In this document: in pieces, positions 18,838 through 27,138 of the stretch | Position numbering within the stretch: position 1 is the stretch's first letter | Layout: the number at the start of each line of letters is the position of its first letter | From: Rhodospirillales bacterium | GTDB taxonomy: Bacteria > Pseudomonadota > Alphaproteobacteria > Reyranellales > Reyranellaceae | DNA length: 58,131 nucleotides | Assembly (NCBI GenBank): GCA_009377525.1 | Contig: WHTW01000034.1 | Coordinates: 1 to 58,131 of the forward strand | Direction: 5' to 3' | The notes under the pieces: model-generated | Database searches by the model: none | What the model was told of the DNA's origin: nothing | The model's input: the letters and a program-made list of their open reading frames with translations, nothing else | Made by a program: the position numbers and the translations under genes

Positions 18838-19128
18838 TCCTGACTTCCTCCATCCCTGGGTCGGGATGGAGGAAGCCTAGAAGCGTATCGACCTCGGCGC
18901 GCAGTGATCGCAGAATATCGAGGGAAAGCCTCGGCTCGGCACACAGCCGGTGACGCACCGCCGATGCGTCCACCATCCACGCGGGAATGCAGGCGACCGA
19001 GCCGTCGGGCTGCGGAATGACGACGAGCTCGGCGCCACGATAGGCGTAGCGCCGAATAATGAAAACGGTCTCACCGCACCGGGGATGGAATTGATAGAAG
19101 ATCCGTCCCTCGACCGGGTGTTGGCGGG
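18680..19128 (-). CDS. DUF5372-like accessory protein of the recombinase element
   Basis: The N-terminal part (PVEGRIFYQFHPRCGETVFI, IRRYAYRGAELVVIPQPDGS, IPAWMVD) looks like the small DUF5372-type proteins often found beside recombinases; this is from memory. No ATG/GTG start with a ribosome-binding site is visible inside the element, so the 5' end given (the PVEGRIF region) is approximate. The frame stops in an ATGA overlap with the recombinase, suggesting coupling. The C-terminal 60 codons overlap the 57-aa ORF and may not be genuine coding sequence. Confidence 0.5.
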
Positions 19129-19149
19129 CAGTATGTGTCTGCTTCGAGC

Positions 19150-19894
19150 AGCACCTGGATGACGCGGGTGTCGACCTTCGCCTCGAGCAGCCGGGTCGCA
19201 TAGGCATGGCGCAAGGTGTGGGGCGTCGCCCGCCGACCGCCGGGAAGCTGCGCCGCCGCGACGGCGTCGGCGAAAGTCCGGCTCAGGACGTTGGCAGCGA
19301 CGGGACCGGCATGCCGGCCGTTGGGGAACAGCCATTGCCGGTCGCGATGCCCGGCCGACTGCCACATCCGGCGAAGGCTCTCGTGCACCGGGCGCGGCAC
19401 CGGAACGACCCGTTACTCGTTGCCCTTGCCGACCACCCGCAGCAGGCCGCTGGCCTTGTCGATGGCGGTGACTGCAAGGGTGGCGGCCTCGCCGATCCGC
19501 AGGCCGCAGGCATAGATCAGGCTGAAGCAGCCGCGGTGGATGGGATTGCGGATGGCGCCGAGAATGCGCTGCACCTCGGCATGGGAGAGCGTCTGCGGCA
19601 GCCGTCTCTGCTTGGGAAGACGGATCTTTTTTTAAACAGCGACCACTCCACGCCCAGCGTGTGCCGGTAAAAAAACTGCACGCCGTAGTGACAGGTCTTG
19701 AACGTTCCCCGGGCGCTCCGCTCGCGAACCCCGAGAAGATACTGGCGAACCTCTTCCTCGCTCAGCTGGTCCGGCGGCCTGTTACGGCAATGCTTCGACA
19801 GCGCTCTGACCGCATCGAGATAGGCCGCCTGCGTTCGGACCGCCAAGCCAGCCAGCTTCATGTCCTCGACCATTCGTGCACGTAACGGTGTCAT
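19150..19894 (-). pseudogene. tyrosine recombinase (IS91-associated integrase), 5' and central part
   Basis: From ATG 19894 the core-binding domain is readable (MTPLRARMVEDMKLAGLAVR, then HTLGVEWSLFKK). At a run of seven A residues (coding strand, 19627-19633) the frame shifts; the continuation KIRLPKQRRLPQTLSHAEVQ, then YACGLRIGEAATLAV, is intact until a TAA near 19412 interrupts GKGNE-RVVPVPRPVHESLRR. The catalytic box TPHTLRHAYATRLLEAKVD follows, and the gene is cut by the serine-recombinase element. The tail lies at 16496-16600. Clearly dead in this arrangement. Confidence 0.85.
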
Positions 19895-20030
19895 CGTCTG
19901 CTCCTTCGTCAGGGCCGGAGGGGCAATCCCGCAGCCAGGCAAACGATACCTTCTCCAGGCAAATCCGATGATGCCGCAAATCCCCTACGGCGCAGCCGTT
20001 CCGTTCAACTCAACGGAGATCAAAAGAAAA

Positions 20031-20548
20031 TGGGGATGGTTGGCACTACACGCGCTGCCGACGGTCCTCGACTGCTAACCCCTTGATCTCGCTCGGCCCA
20101 GCTCTGCCAAAAAAGAAAAACCGGCCTCCAACTGCGCAAGTTGGGTTAATTTCTCTTCCTCCAGGTTCATGAACCACTCCAGCACCTCCCCGCCCGGGTC
20201 GTGCCTCCGGTGGTGGTATAGCTGGTCGGAGCAAGGCCGCGAGCGCGCGCTCTCCGATAGCGCCGTAGCGAGGGAGCGGCCTTGGGAGGCTCCTTATGCC
20301 GCACCGCATCCCATGTACCGGGCTGAATTGGGCCGCGACGGGCCGGGTCGTGCCCTTCTCCCACTTGATAACTGTCTCAGTCGAAACACCCATCCACGCT
20401 GGAGCAGGTGCAGCAGACACAACTGGCGCAAACGAAAGCCGGGCCTCAGCCGATTCAGCACCTCAAAACGCGAAGCAAGCCACTCTTTCCCAGGTGAGGG
20501 AGCGCCCTGGGTGTCCGGCCATGGCGCTTCTGCGACTGTGCCAACTCG
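20031..20548. other. gene-poor stretch with repeat remnants
   Basis: Contains a solo copy of the CCCAACTTGCGCAG motif (minus strand, about 20129-20147), a 25-bp block (20221-20245) shared in inverted orientation with 49218-49242, and an XRE remnant (below). No intact gene. Confidence 0.5.
20290..20460 (-). pseudogene. XRE-type HTH regulator remnant
   Basis: The minus strand encodes GVSTETVIKWEKGTTRPVAA followed by QFSPV. It aligns by eye with GVVKETYANWEKGKTEPVAY plus QFRPV in the intact regulator at 49467-49913. Upstream sequence needs frame changes to continue the helix-turn-helix. Only one HTH is recognisable. A decayed member of the same dispersed family. Confidence 0.6.
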
Positions 20549-21313
20549 TCAAAGGCGGCCGGAGCGCGTGCTGCGCGGCGAGGCCCCGCGACGGGGCGGC
20601 TCGCCGAGCAGGCGATCGAACTCGCGCTTGGAGAGGCCGTAGCACTCGCACGCCCGTTGCCGCAGGCCGCGGCGGTCGAGGATGGTGACGACACCGCGGC
20701 GATAGCGGATGAGCCCCGCCTTTTGCAGGCCGCCCGCCGCCAACGAGACGCCGGTGCGCTGCACGCCCAGCATCATGGCCAGGAACTCCTGGGTCAGCAG
20801 GAACTCGTCGGACTGCATGCGATCGTGCGTCATCAGCAGCCAGCGGCAGCAGCGCTGCTGCAACGTATGGAAGTGGTTGCAGGCCGACGACTGCGCGACC
20901 TGGTTGAACAGCGCATGGGCGTAGCGCAGCATCACCGTGCGCATCGAGGCGCTGCGCGCCAGCTCGGCGCTGAACCGGGCCGCCGTCATGTGCAGGCCGG
21001 TGCCGGGAACCTGGACATAGACGCTGGTCGGCGCGCGGTCGTCGCCCAGCAGCAGCGGCAAGCCGACCATGCCCTCGTTGCCGATCGTGCCGACCTCGGC
21101 AGCCTGGCCGTTGGCCATGGTGTTGACCAGGGAACCGACACCGGTTTCGATGAAATAGACGAAGTCGAGCCGCTGACGCGCCCGATAAAGCGACTGCCTG
21201 TAGCCCAGCGGAACACGCTGAAGATGCGGTTCCAGCCGCTGGTAATCCTTGGGCGACAGCAAACCGAGCAATCGGTTGGCATTGGTGTCCGCACCCTTCT
21301 GCTTGGTCGCCAC
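20549..21313 (-). CDS. Crp/Fnr-family transcriptional regulator
   Basis: 254 aa. The N-terminal cyclic-nucleotide-binding-like beta barrel (about 20-140) includes YFIETGVGSLVNTMANGQ and VGTIGNEGMVGLPLLLGDD. A dimer helix follows (MLRYAHALFNQVAQSSACN) and then the Crp-type winged helix (LTQEFLAMMLGVQRTGVSL, with the recognition segment QRTGVSLAAGGL). No Fnr-type N-terminal cysteine cluster, so no obvious iron-sulfur sensor. GTG 21313 has AGAGGA 8 nt upstream; the longer frame to 21451 lacks a good site. Regulon unknown; the nearby TRAP protein gene is on the same strand upstream. Confidence 0.88.
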   Translation of the reverse strand: MATKQKGADTNANRLLGLLSPKDYQRLEPHLQRVPLGYRQSLYRARQRLDFVYFIETGVGSLVNTMANGQAAEVGTIGNEGMVGLPLLLGDDRAPTSVYVQVPGTGLHMTAARFSAELARSASMRTVMLRYAHALFNQVAQSSACNHFHTLQQRCCRWLLMTHDRMQSDEFLLTQEFLAMMLGVQRTGVSLAAGGLQKAGLIRYRRGVVTILDRRGLRQRACECYGLSKREFDRLLGEPPRRGASPRSTRSGRL

Positions 21314-21481
21314 CGTGCTGTTCCTCTTCAGCGATCTGCGGTAGATCGCGCTTCGTTCGGTGCGCCCAACAGGGACTGCTGTCGAGATGAATCGTGCTTT
21401 GCGGCCCAAGTCGGGAGCTTCGCTGTTCAATATGGAACAGAGCCGATCCACCCGACTGCAGGCTGTGAATTCGGTGAAGGG

Positions 21482-22465
21482 CTATTCCTTGGCCAATTCC
21501 GTATCAGCCGACCGAATCTTCGCGATGAGATCAAGCGCGAGCAGGTCAGTCACGAGCCTTGAGTTCATGCGCCTCACGGCTCCAACGAAGGACCGCCGGT
21601 CGACATCGTCGACGAGCTGCACGCCGGCAGCACTGAGAACGCCACGTGTCTCGGCTTCATTGTTCCGACGCATCTCAAGAAAGCGATCGACAGATGCGTT
21701 CGCCGCTTCCTTGATCAGACGTTGATCATCGGAAGGGAGCGTATCCCAAACACGCTTGGAGAATATCACGACGTAGATCGAGCGAGAGTGCCCTGTCAGG
21801 CTATAGAACTCTGCAATGTGCTTAAGGTGGCCTGCTGTAAAGCTTGCCGCGTCGGTTTCATCTGCTTCGACAACACCTTTCAGCATCGCCGCAGGCGCCT
21901 GAGATAATGGCATCATTACGGGTTTGGCGCCGATCGCTCCAAGCATGGCTGCCCAAGTGTCCCGTGTCCGGACTCTAACCCTCACCCCGGCCAGATCGGA
22001 CAGCACTCGAATAGGCGCGTTCATGCTGATGAAGGATCTTGCGCCTCCGTCGTAGAAGCACAGTCCGACCAGGCCAACCCGCTCCATTGCCGTACGAATC
22101 TGGTCGCCAATCGGCCCGTCCATGACTTTGCGCACATGGGCGCCTGAGCCGAACATTGCGGGCAACGTTGGAGCGATGGCCTCAGGCAGCAACCGGTTCA
22201 ACGAACCGAGGTCAATACGCGCCATGTCAAGCACGCCAAGCCGCAGCTGTGAGATAGTGAATGCTTCTGTGGTGCCACTATCTTCACGAATGTCAGCGAT
22301 GAGCAGGCGCCTGTTGCTACGTTGCCTTAGAACGCCCGCCATGTATTGGACGGCGCGGACCGCGGGATGTTCGGGTGAATAGATGTCAGACGAATACAAA
22401 TCTCGAGCGCTGACAGGCGACACGATGAGAACGGTGGCCGCCAGTGCAAGGGATCGTAAGTCCAT
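21482..22465 (-). CDS. TRAP transporter DctP-family solute-binding protein
   Basis: 327 aa. The signal peptide MDLRSLALAATVLIVSPVSA is cleaved near residue 21. The DctP fold is visible: VLDMARIDLGSLNRLLPEAI near 80, the ligand-binding RVRVRTRDTWAAMLGAIGAK (family pattern R[IV]R, then W...G) and FSKRVWDTLPSDDQRLIKEA late. It would bind an organic acid in the periplasm for a TRAP permease. No dctQM genes are adjacent, so it is an orphan or serves a distant permease. It is distinct from the DctP at 29391. Confidence 0.85.
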   Translation of the reverse strand: MDLRSLALAATVLIVSPVSARDLYSSDIYSPEHPAVRAVQYMAGVLRQRSNRRLLIADIREDSGTTEAFTISQLRLGVLDMARIDLGSLNRLLPEAIAPTLPAMFGSGAHVRKVMDGPIGDQIRTAMERVGLVGLCFYDGGARSFISMNAPIRVLSDLAGVRVRVRTRDTWAAMLGAIGAKPVMMPLSQAPAAMLKGVVEADETDAASFTAGHLKHIAEFYSLTGHSRSIYVVIFSKRVWDTLPSDDQRLIKEAANASVDRFLEMRRNNEAETRGVLSAAGVQLVDDVDRRSFVGAVRRMNSRLVTDLLALDLIAKIRSADTELAKE

Positions 22466-22874
22466 GTGCTATCTCGGACTCCGGGTCGGCGAATGAGCAC
22501 GACACCTATCGCAGCGGATAGTTCCAACTAATTGTGAGTTGCCCCAGGCGGGCATCTGCGCCGCATAGGGCCGTCGAACTCTATGCGGGTAAGTTGTGAT
22601 CGGCGGTCTTTTTTATGCTTCAAGTAGCTAATAGATCACTGGCCCAGGCAACTGCCTGTGACCGTCCGGTGACCTTGTAGGGTTGGGACCCTGCGAGATT
22701 CCGGAAAGCGCATTTTGGACCTAGGCGTTCGGAGCCTATTCATCGTGCTCCCCGGCTAGGTCTAGGCCGCCTAGCCTATCCCGCCGCGGCGCCGAGCTAG
22801 GCCATCAGACTGAATTGTCCCCATTGCCGCCGGGAGCAACATAGGGTGAAGCATCAGACCAAAGGTCCATCGCC
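22466..22874. other. intergenic region with hairpin
   Basis: About 400 nt without a gene, separating the divergent TRAP protein and pilin genes. It has an inverted repeat with 7-nt arms (GGCTAGG at 22754-22760, CCTAGCC at 22770-22776). Promoters for both neighbours must lie here; none stands out. Confidence 0.5.
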
Positions 22875-23000
22875 ATGCGTTTCTCCCGCTCTATCAACGA
22901 TCACTCCGATCCAACCGCCATCGAATATTGCCTCGTCGCCGGCTTGTATGCGGCCGTCATTGTCGCCGCCGTCACCGCCGTCGCGACCTTTTTCATCTAA
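22875..23000 (+). CDS. Flp/Fap-type pilin, very short
   Basis: 41 aa. It reads MRFSRSINDHSDPTAIEYCL then VAGLYAAVIVAAVTAVATFF with a final Ile. It matches the Flp pilin pattern: a short N-terminal leader, the TAIEY box with the Glu5-type residue, and one hydrophobic helix. Flp pilins assemble tight-adherence pili through the Tad system after TadV cleavage. The canonical Gly before the mature start is not evident and no tad genes are nearby, so it may be an orphan or specialised copy. Confidence 0.75.
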   Translation: MRFSRSINDHSDPTAIEYCLVAGLYAAVIVAAVTAVATFFI

Positions 23001-23035
23001 GCCCGGAAGGGCCGCCGATTTGGCGCCTAGGCCTG

Positions 23036-24151
23036 TCACGCGGTCGCTGATCGCAATGTGGCCGATTTGTTCAGGATCGGCATGCGACCGCAGTTACGCT
23101 CCGCCAGAATAGGCCGGACCAGCCGGGCAAAGCGCTCCGCTTCGGCGTGGTGCAGATAGCCGGACAAGCAGAAGGAGTGGCAGCCCAGATCGATGAACCG
23201 CTGAAGCGTGTTGGCGCACTGTTGAGGATTGCCGACGACGGCGATGCCGGCCCCTGGGCGGACCCGGGTGATGCCCGTCCACAGGTGCGGCTCGATGAGG
23301 TCGCCATGGGTGCGGGCCAGTTCCTGCACCCGCTGGTTGGCAGCCGAGCTGCCGTAATAGGTGCGGATGAAGCTGGTCTGGCCCTCCGTCACGTCGCGCA
23401 CCAACTCGTTCGCTGCCGCCCAGGCCTCGGCCTCGGTTTCCCGGCAGATGATCTGCAGGCGCATGCCGAAGCCAATCTCGGTCGCTCGGCCATGTCCGGC
23501 GGCGAGCTCTCGGATGGTCTTCATGTTGGCCGCGATCTGTTCGAACCGGTCTCCCCAGAACAGGTGCACGTCGGCATGCTTGGCCGAGATTTCCCAGGCC
23601 TGCCGGGAGCCACCGCCCAGGTAGAAGCGCGGGTGCGGCTGTTGCAGCGGGCACGGCTCGACCCGGGCGCCGCGTAGCGTGTGATAATGGCCATCGAAGT
23701 CGAGCGCCCGGCGCTGCGTCCACAACGCCTTCAGGATGGTGACCTCCTCGTCCATCAGCTCATAGCGCTGCTGCTTGTTCCAGGGCACGCCCTCGGCCGC
23801 CGCCTCGGTGTCACTCTGCCCGGCGATCAGGTTGACCGAGACGCGCCCGCCGGAAAGCTGGTCCATGGCCGTGATCATCTTGCCCAGCAGCACCGGATTG
23901 ATGTAGCCGGGGCGGGCCGCCACCAGCATACGGATCGATTGGGAGCGGGCGAGCATCATCGCGCTGGAGATATAGGCGTCCCAGCAAGTAGCATCGACCG
24001 GTACCAGCAGGTACTCGAACTCGGCCGCCTCGGCGGCGGCGAGGACCCGGTCGAACATCTCCAGGGACGGCGGCACCAGTCGGCTGCGGTCGCCGTAGCA
24101 GGTGGTGTCGCCGGAGGTCGGCAGGAACCAGCCGAATTCGAGTTGTCGCAT
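23036..24151 (-). CDS. SsuD-like LLM flavin monooxygenase
   Basis: 371 aa. The alkanesulfonate monooxygenase signature is clear: MLVAARPGYINPVLLGKMIT then DQLSGGRVSVNLIAGQSDTE, followed by RYELMDEEVTILKALW and FYLGGGSRQAWEISAKHADV. SsuD-type enzymes use FMNH2 from a partner reductase to cleave C-S bonds; relatives act on sulfones or other substrates. Several ATGs precede; ATG 24151 has GGAG 7 nt upstream. It lies downstream of a TauD remnant and dioxygenase set 1 on the same strand, which suggests a sulfonate theme. Confidence 0.85.
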   Translation of the reverse strand: MRQLEFGWFLPTSGDTTCYGDRSRLVPPSLEMFDRVLAAAEAAEFEYLLVPVDATCWDAYISSAMMLARSQSIRMLVAARPGYINPVLLGKMITAMDQLSGGRVSVNLIAGQSDTEAAAEGVPWNKQQRYELMDEEVTILKALWTQRRALDFDGHYHTLRGARVEPCPLQQPHPRFYLGGGSRQAWEISAKHADVHLFWGDRFEQIAANMKTIRELAAGHGRATEIGFGMRLQIICRETEAEAWAAANELVRDVTEGQTSFIRTYYGSSAANQRVQELARTHGDLIEPHLWTGITRVRPGAGIAVVGNPQQCANTLQRFIDLGCHSFCLSGYLHHAEAERFARLVRPILAERNCGRMPILNKSATLRSATA

Positions 24152-24239
24152 TGCATGCTCCATCTGCTTCATGGCCCTGCCATCCAACTAGGACGCTGGC
24201 ATTCAGGGCGATTGCCGCTCGGGCCGACAGGCGGCCGGC

Positions 24240-24499
24240 GATCTGGTGGAAGTCGTCGGCTACCCTGGTGCTGACGCATCAGCCGGCGCATCGGTCGTTG
24301 ACAACCGCCGGTCCCGGACTGGCTGGTGCAGCGGTCGTCTCGGAGCACCATGTCGGCGGGAGTAGCCGTCGACATCGTCCTCGGCCAGTGGCCGAGCAAC
24401 GTCGATGTCAACCACCGCCGCGCCAAGCGACGCGTCGAAGGGCGTGATGCTGAAGGGCCAGGCGCTCAGGCACACCGCAGGCAGCTCTCGACTTGACAT
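24240..24499 (-). pseudogene. TauD/TfdA dioxygenase 5' remnant
   Basis: From ATG 24499 the sequence reads MSSRELPAVCLSAWPFSITP then FDASLGAAVVDIDVARPLAE, the N-terminal region of alpha-ketoglutarate-dependent taurine/2,4-D dioxygenases (ITPLDAPLGAEV, then DLARPL). Reading then shifts frame and stops; the iron-binding HxD...H part is absent. A truncated gene, lying between the SsuD-like and beta-subunit genes on the same strand. Confidence 0.65.
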
Positions 24500-24557
24500 G
24501 TGTTCAGCGCGGTCGGTCCGATCATCGTGCTTGCCTCCGGAATTCGTTGCCGCCCTG

Positions 24558-25019
24558 CTACATCGGCAAATGCGAGCCAGGTCCGAGGATGCGCGTCTCC
24601 AACCGGACCTCGCGCGCCGCCAGCCATGGCGTCCCGCCGGTATCCTCGATGCGATCGTGGTAGCGCCCGACAGCGAACAGCCGGGTCTCGCCGTCCGGGT
24701 CGGTATAGTAGACGCTAAGTGCGGACACCACCTTCCATTCGCCCGGCCGTTCGCCCGGATCGACGACCTGGACCGTGGCATGGCGCAGGAACTTGCCGGG
24801 TAGCCGGACGTGCTGCGGCACCATTTCCAGCATGTTGGCGAGATCCTTGCGGCTGTGGTCGAGCCACACCATGTCCTTCTTCAGCTCCGGGCTGTAGGTG
24901 GTGATGCGGTAGCGATAATTGGTCCCGCATAGGGCGAGGTAACCCGCGCAATCCTCGACATCGAGCGTCATGCAGCTCTGGTAAACGAGGCGACGTATCG
25001 CCTCTTCGCTGAGCGCCAT
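24558..25019 (-). CDS. ring-hydroxylating dioxygenase beta subunit (set 1)
   Basis: 153 aa, SnoaL/NTF2-like small subunit of aromatic ring-hydroxylating dioxygenases. Motifs: VYQSCMTLDVEDCAGYLALC, YRYRITTYSPELKKDMVWLD, and the C-terminal AREVRLETRILGPGSHLPM, shared almost residue for residue with the set 2 beta subunit. ATG 25019 has GGAGGG 7 nt upstream. It lies 87 nt after its alpha subunit gene on the same strand. It makes the structural base of an alpha3beta3 hexamer. Confidence 0.88.
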   Translation of the reverse strand: MALSEEAIRRLVYQSCMTLDVEDCAGYLALCGTNYRYRITTYSPELKKDMVWLDHSRKDLANMLEMVPQHVRLPGKFLRHATVQVVDPGERPGEWKVVSALSVYYTDPDGETRLFAVGRYHDRIEDTGGTPWLAAREVRLETRILGPGSHLPM

Positions 25020-25106
25020 CGAGCTTCCCTCCAATCAGATCGGCAACCTTGCCGGGCGGGCCCAGCAGCAAAAATCGGCCGGGCCCGGGTCCGCCGGGCG
25101 TCGATC

Positions 25107-26312
25107 TCACTCAGCCGCCAACGCCACGGCGCGGTTGCTGGGATTGGCCGAGGAGCGTCCCATGCGCCGGCGCCACTCGGCATAGTAGTGGCGCAGGAAA
25201 TCATCGTCCTGCGCGCCGCCGTTCTCGCGGCGGGAATGGATGCCCCAGTTCGGGTGCCCTTGCCGGTTCGAGCGCTCGACCGCTTCGACGAAGATGACGT
25301 CCTCGGCGACGTTGCGGCCGAACGGCCCCCAGTATTGATTGTGGTCGCGTACCCGCATGGTGCGGACTTCCGCCGGCTCGCCCTTCACGCCGAGGCCGCG
25401 CTGTTCGAGCAGCGTGATGCCGGGCCCGATCGGCGTCGACGTATCGATGCGGATGTTGGTGGCGCGCACGATGATCGTGGTGTTGGGGAACAGGTCCATC
25501 GAGCGCAGCTCGCCGGGGTCGATGCCGGGCATGGTCTGGTTGCTGCGGGCGTCCCAGCCCTTGTAGTCGGCATAGCGAATCTTCTTGGGGATCAGCATGC
25601 CGTGCCCGCCAGGATAGAGCTTCCAGCCGGTCTCGAAGTAGCCCGGCGCCCGGATGCCAGTGGTCCGATTCACCACATGCCCCCACTCGTGGTAGAGTTC
25701 GATGTTGGTCTCATGCCACTGCTTCCAGTTGGCGCGCATCTTCACGCGGCCGTAGTGGAAGACCTCCAGCGGCTGGGACCCCAGCACCTCCTCGAAATGC
25801 TCGAAGGTGTTTCCGGCATAGTCGGCGAAGTCGGGCGCCGCATCGTCCAGGTTGACGAAGACGAGGCCCAGTTTCACGGCGGTGCGCACCTCGCGCAGGC
25901 CGGCCTGCGCCTTGCTCGGACCAGCTTCCTTGTAGCCCTCGTCACGGGGCATGGCGATGCAGCGACCCTGGTGGTCGTACTCCCAGAGATGGAAGAAGCA
26001 AACCATGGTCTTGACGTTGCCGCTCGGTCCCTGCGCTACCGTCGCCGAGCGGTGCGAGCAGATGTTGACGAAGGTGCGGATACAGTCATCGTTGCCGCGG
26101 ATCACGACCAGCGGCGTGCCGGCCCATTCGAGCGTGCGATAGTCGCCGGCATCCGGCACCTCGCTCTCGTGGCAGGCGAGCTTCCACGTCTTCTTGAAGA
26201 TCTTCTCCTGTTCCTCGGAGAAGAGTTCGGGGTCGATGTAGATCTGCGAGCTGACATAATGGTCTTCCGGCATCGCCGGCGGCCGGTTCCATTCGTTTGC
26301 GGTACGCGCCAT
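25107..26312 (-). CDS. Rieske ring-hydroxylating dioxygenase alpha subunit (set 1)
   Basis: 401 aa. The N-terminal Rieske domain binds [2Fe-2S] through Cys85, His87, Cys105 and His108 (CSHRS...CFFHLW). The C-terminal catalytic domain has NWKQWHETNIELYHEWGH with iron ligands His208 and His212 and probable bridging Glu205; a late Asp in the AEDVIFVEAVE segment is the likely third ligand. The catalytic pair is spaced H-x3-H. It should add O2 to an aromatic ring using electrons from a ferredoxin. No reductase lies in this set; those at 33.8-35.2 kb may serve both. Paralogous to the set 2 alpha. Confidence 0.9.
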   Translation of the reverse strand: MARTANEWNRPPAMPEDHYVSSQIYIDPELFSEEQEKIFKKTWKLACHESEVPDAGDYRTLEWAGTPLVVIRGNDDCIRTFVNICSHRSATVAQGPSGNVKTMVCFFHLWEYDHQGRCIAMPRDEGYKEAGPSKAQAGLREVRTAVKLGLVFVNLDDAAPDFADYAGNTFEHFEEVLGSQPLEVFHYGRVKMRANWKQWHETNIELYHEWGHVVNRTTGIRAPGYFETGWKLYPGGHGMLIPKKIRYADYKGWDARSNQTMPGIDPGELRSMDLFPNTTIIVRATNIRIDTSTPIGPGITLLEQRGLGVKGEPAEVRTMRVRDHNQYWGPFGRNVAEDVIFVEAVERSNRQGHPNWGIHSRRENGGAQDDDFLRHYYAEWRRRMGRSSANPSNRAVALAAE

Positions 26313-27138
26313 AGTCGTTTTCCCTTTCTACTTTGCAACCTTGGCCATGCTTTGCTCGGCTGTACCCAGATCGTCGCGGCCGGTCGGCCGCCCGCCTGTG
26401 CGAGAGCACGACGACCGAACGGGCAAGAAGTGGGCCGGTTTCCGGGAGCAAGGGCTCTTCAGATTGGTGTGGAGAACGGCGACGTGTCGTAGCCGACGGC
26501 GCCGGAGGTCGGGCACCATGCGCCGGCCGCCAACGGAGGCGATCCGCGTCGCCACTTGGCGCATCTGGCCACGCAACGCCCACAGCAGCTCCCAGGCACC
26601 ACTCCGCAGCAACCTCAACGGTTGGTGCAGGCTCATCGGCTGACGGCCCTGGCGGCGCAGCAGAAGTGCCCTAAGGCGATCGCAGAAACCGGGCCCGGAC
26701 CGCGCCAGCCCCTGCAGCCCTCGCTGCCTTACCGTGGTGTTTAGGGCGACTGACCCGGCCGCACCACCCACATTGGATTTACCTCTATCACGAGCCCGCG
26801 CTGCCAACATCACGGTCGAGCGCCGCAGCCTCTGACCGACCTCCTCGGTCGTCGCTGCTACCGGAAGGTCTGCCCGGACCAGAGAAGGCAATGCGCTCAA
26901 CGAGCCCTCCCACGGATAGATGGAAGAATTTTACCACTATTCACAATCATTCTTCCGAAAGTCAAGCGCGGCGGCTGCGCAAACTTGCGCTGGCGGCCGG
27001 CAGCGCTTGATTTGGATCGCGTGGTGAAAAGCGTTTCCTCCAAGAATGAGAAGAGAACTAGAATAAATCGGAAAAGTCTCTTGACCTGGCGGTGATAGAA
27101 AATCCAATATCGCTTGTGTGGCGGCCTCAGCGGAAGAG
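26313..27138. promoter_or_regulatory. control region between dioxygenase set 1 and iclR
   Basis: About 820 nt with no recognised gene. The left part (26330-26900) has an open minus-strand frame of 190 codons without family resemblance, probably chance. The right part is AT-rich. An inverted repeat GGAAGAAT (26922-26929) and ATTCTTCC (26949-26956) could bind a dimeric regulator such as IclR. A sigma70-like promoter for iclR is TTGACC 27081-27086 and CAATAT 27105-27110, 18-nt spacer. Confidence 0.5.

Larger units (their letters stand above)
16601..19149. mobile_element. serine-recombinase element inserted in the IS91 integrase gene
   Basis: About 2.55 kb, flanked by the 4-nt direct repeat GAGC (16597-16600 and 19146-19149). 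Removing the segment with one GAGC copy precisely restores the tyrosine recombinase reading frame, so these are its ends to within the repeat. It carries, on the minus strand, a large serine recombinase (with an internal stop) and two small overlapping ORFs upstream. The element seems to move by recombinase-mediated integration. Confidence 0.8.
15110..20030. mobile_element. IS91-type element with integrase and transposase, nested insertion
   Basis: Layout, on the minus strand: tyrosine recombinase gene, then an overlapping HUH transposase gene, a pairing common in alphaproteobacterial IS91-type elements. Both genes are damaged. The integrase gene is interrupted by a serine-recombinase element at 16601-19149. 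Outer boundaries are approximate. The right end near 19978-20015 (AATCCCCTACGGCGCAGCCG followed by TTCCGTTCAA) resembles the sequence upstream of the second integrase fragment at about 55563-55592. Confidence 0.6.

Noticed and set aside
22675..22776. Possible riboswitch or small RNA ahead of the pilin gene
   Set aside because: Only one short hairpin; no known riboswitch consensus recognised.
26328..26900. 190-codon minus-strand ORF between dioxygenase set 1 and iclR
   Set aside because: Arg/Leu-rich, no recognisable motif and no ribosome-binding site; probably chance in GC-rich DNA.
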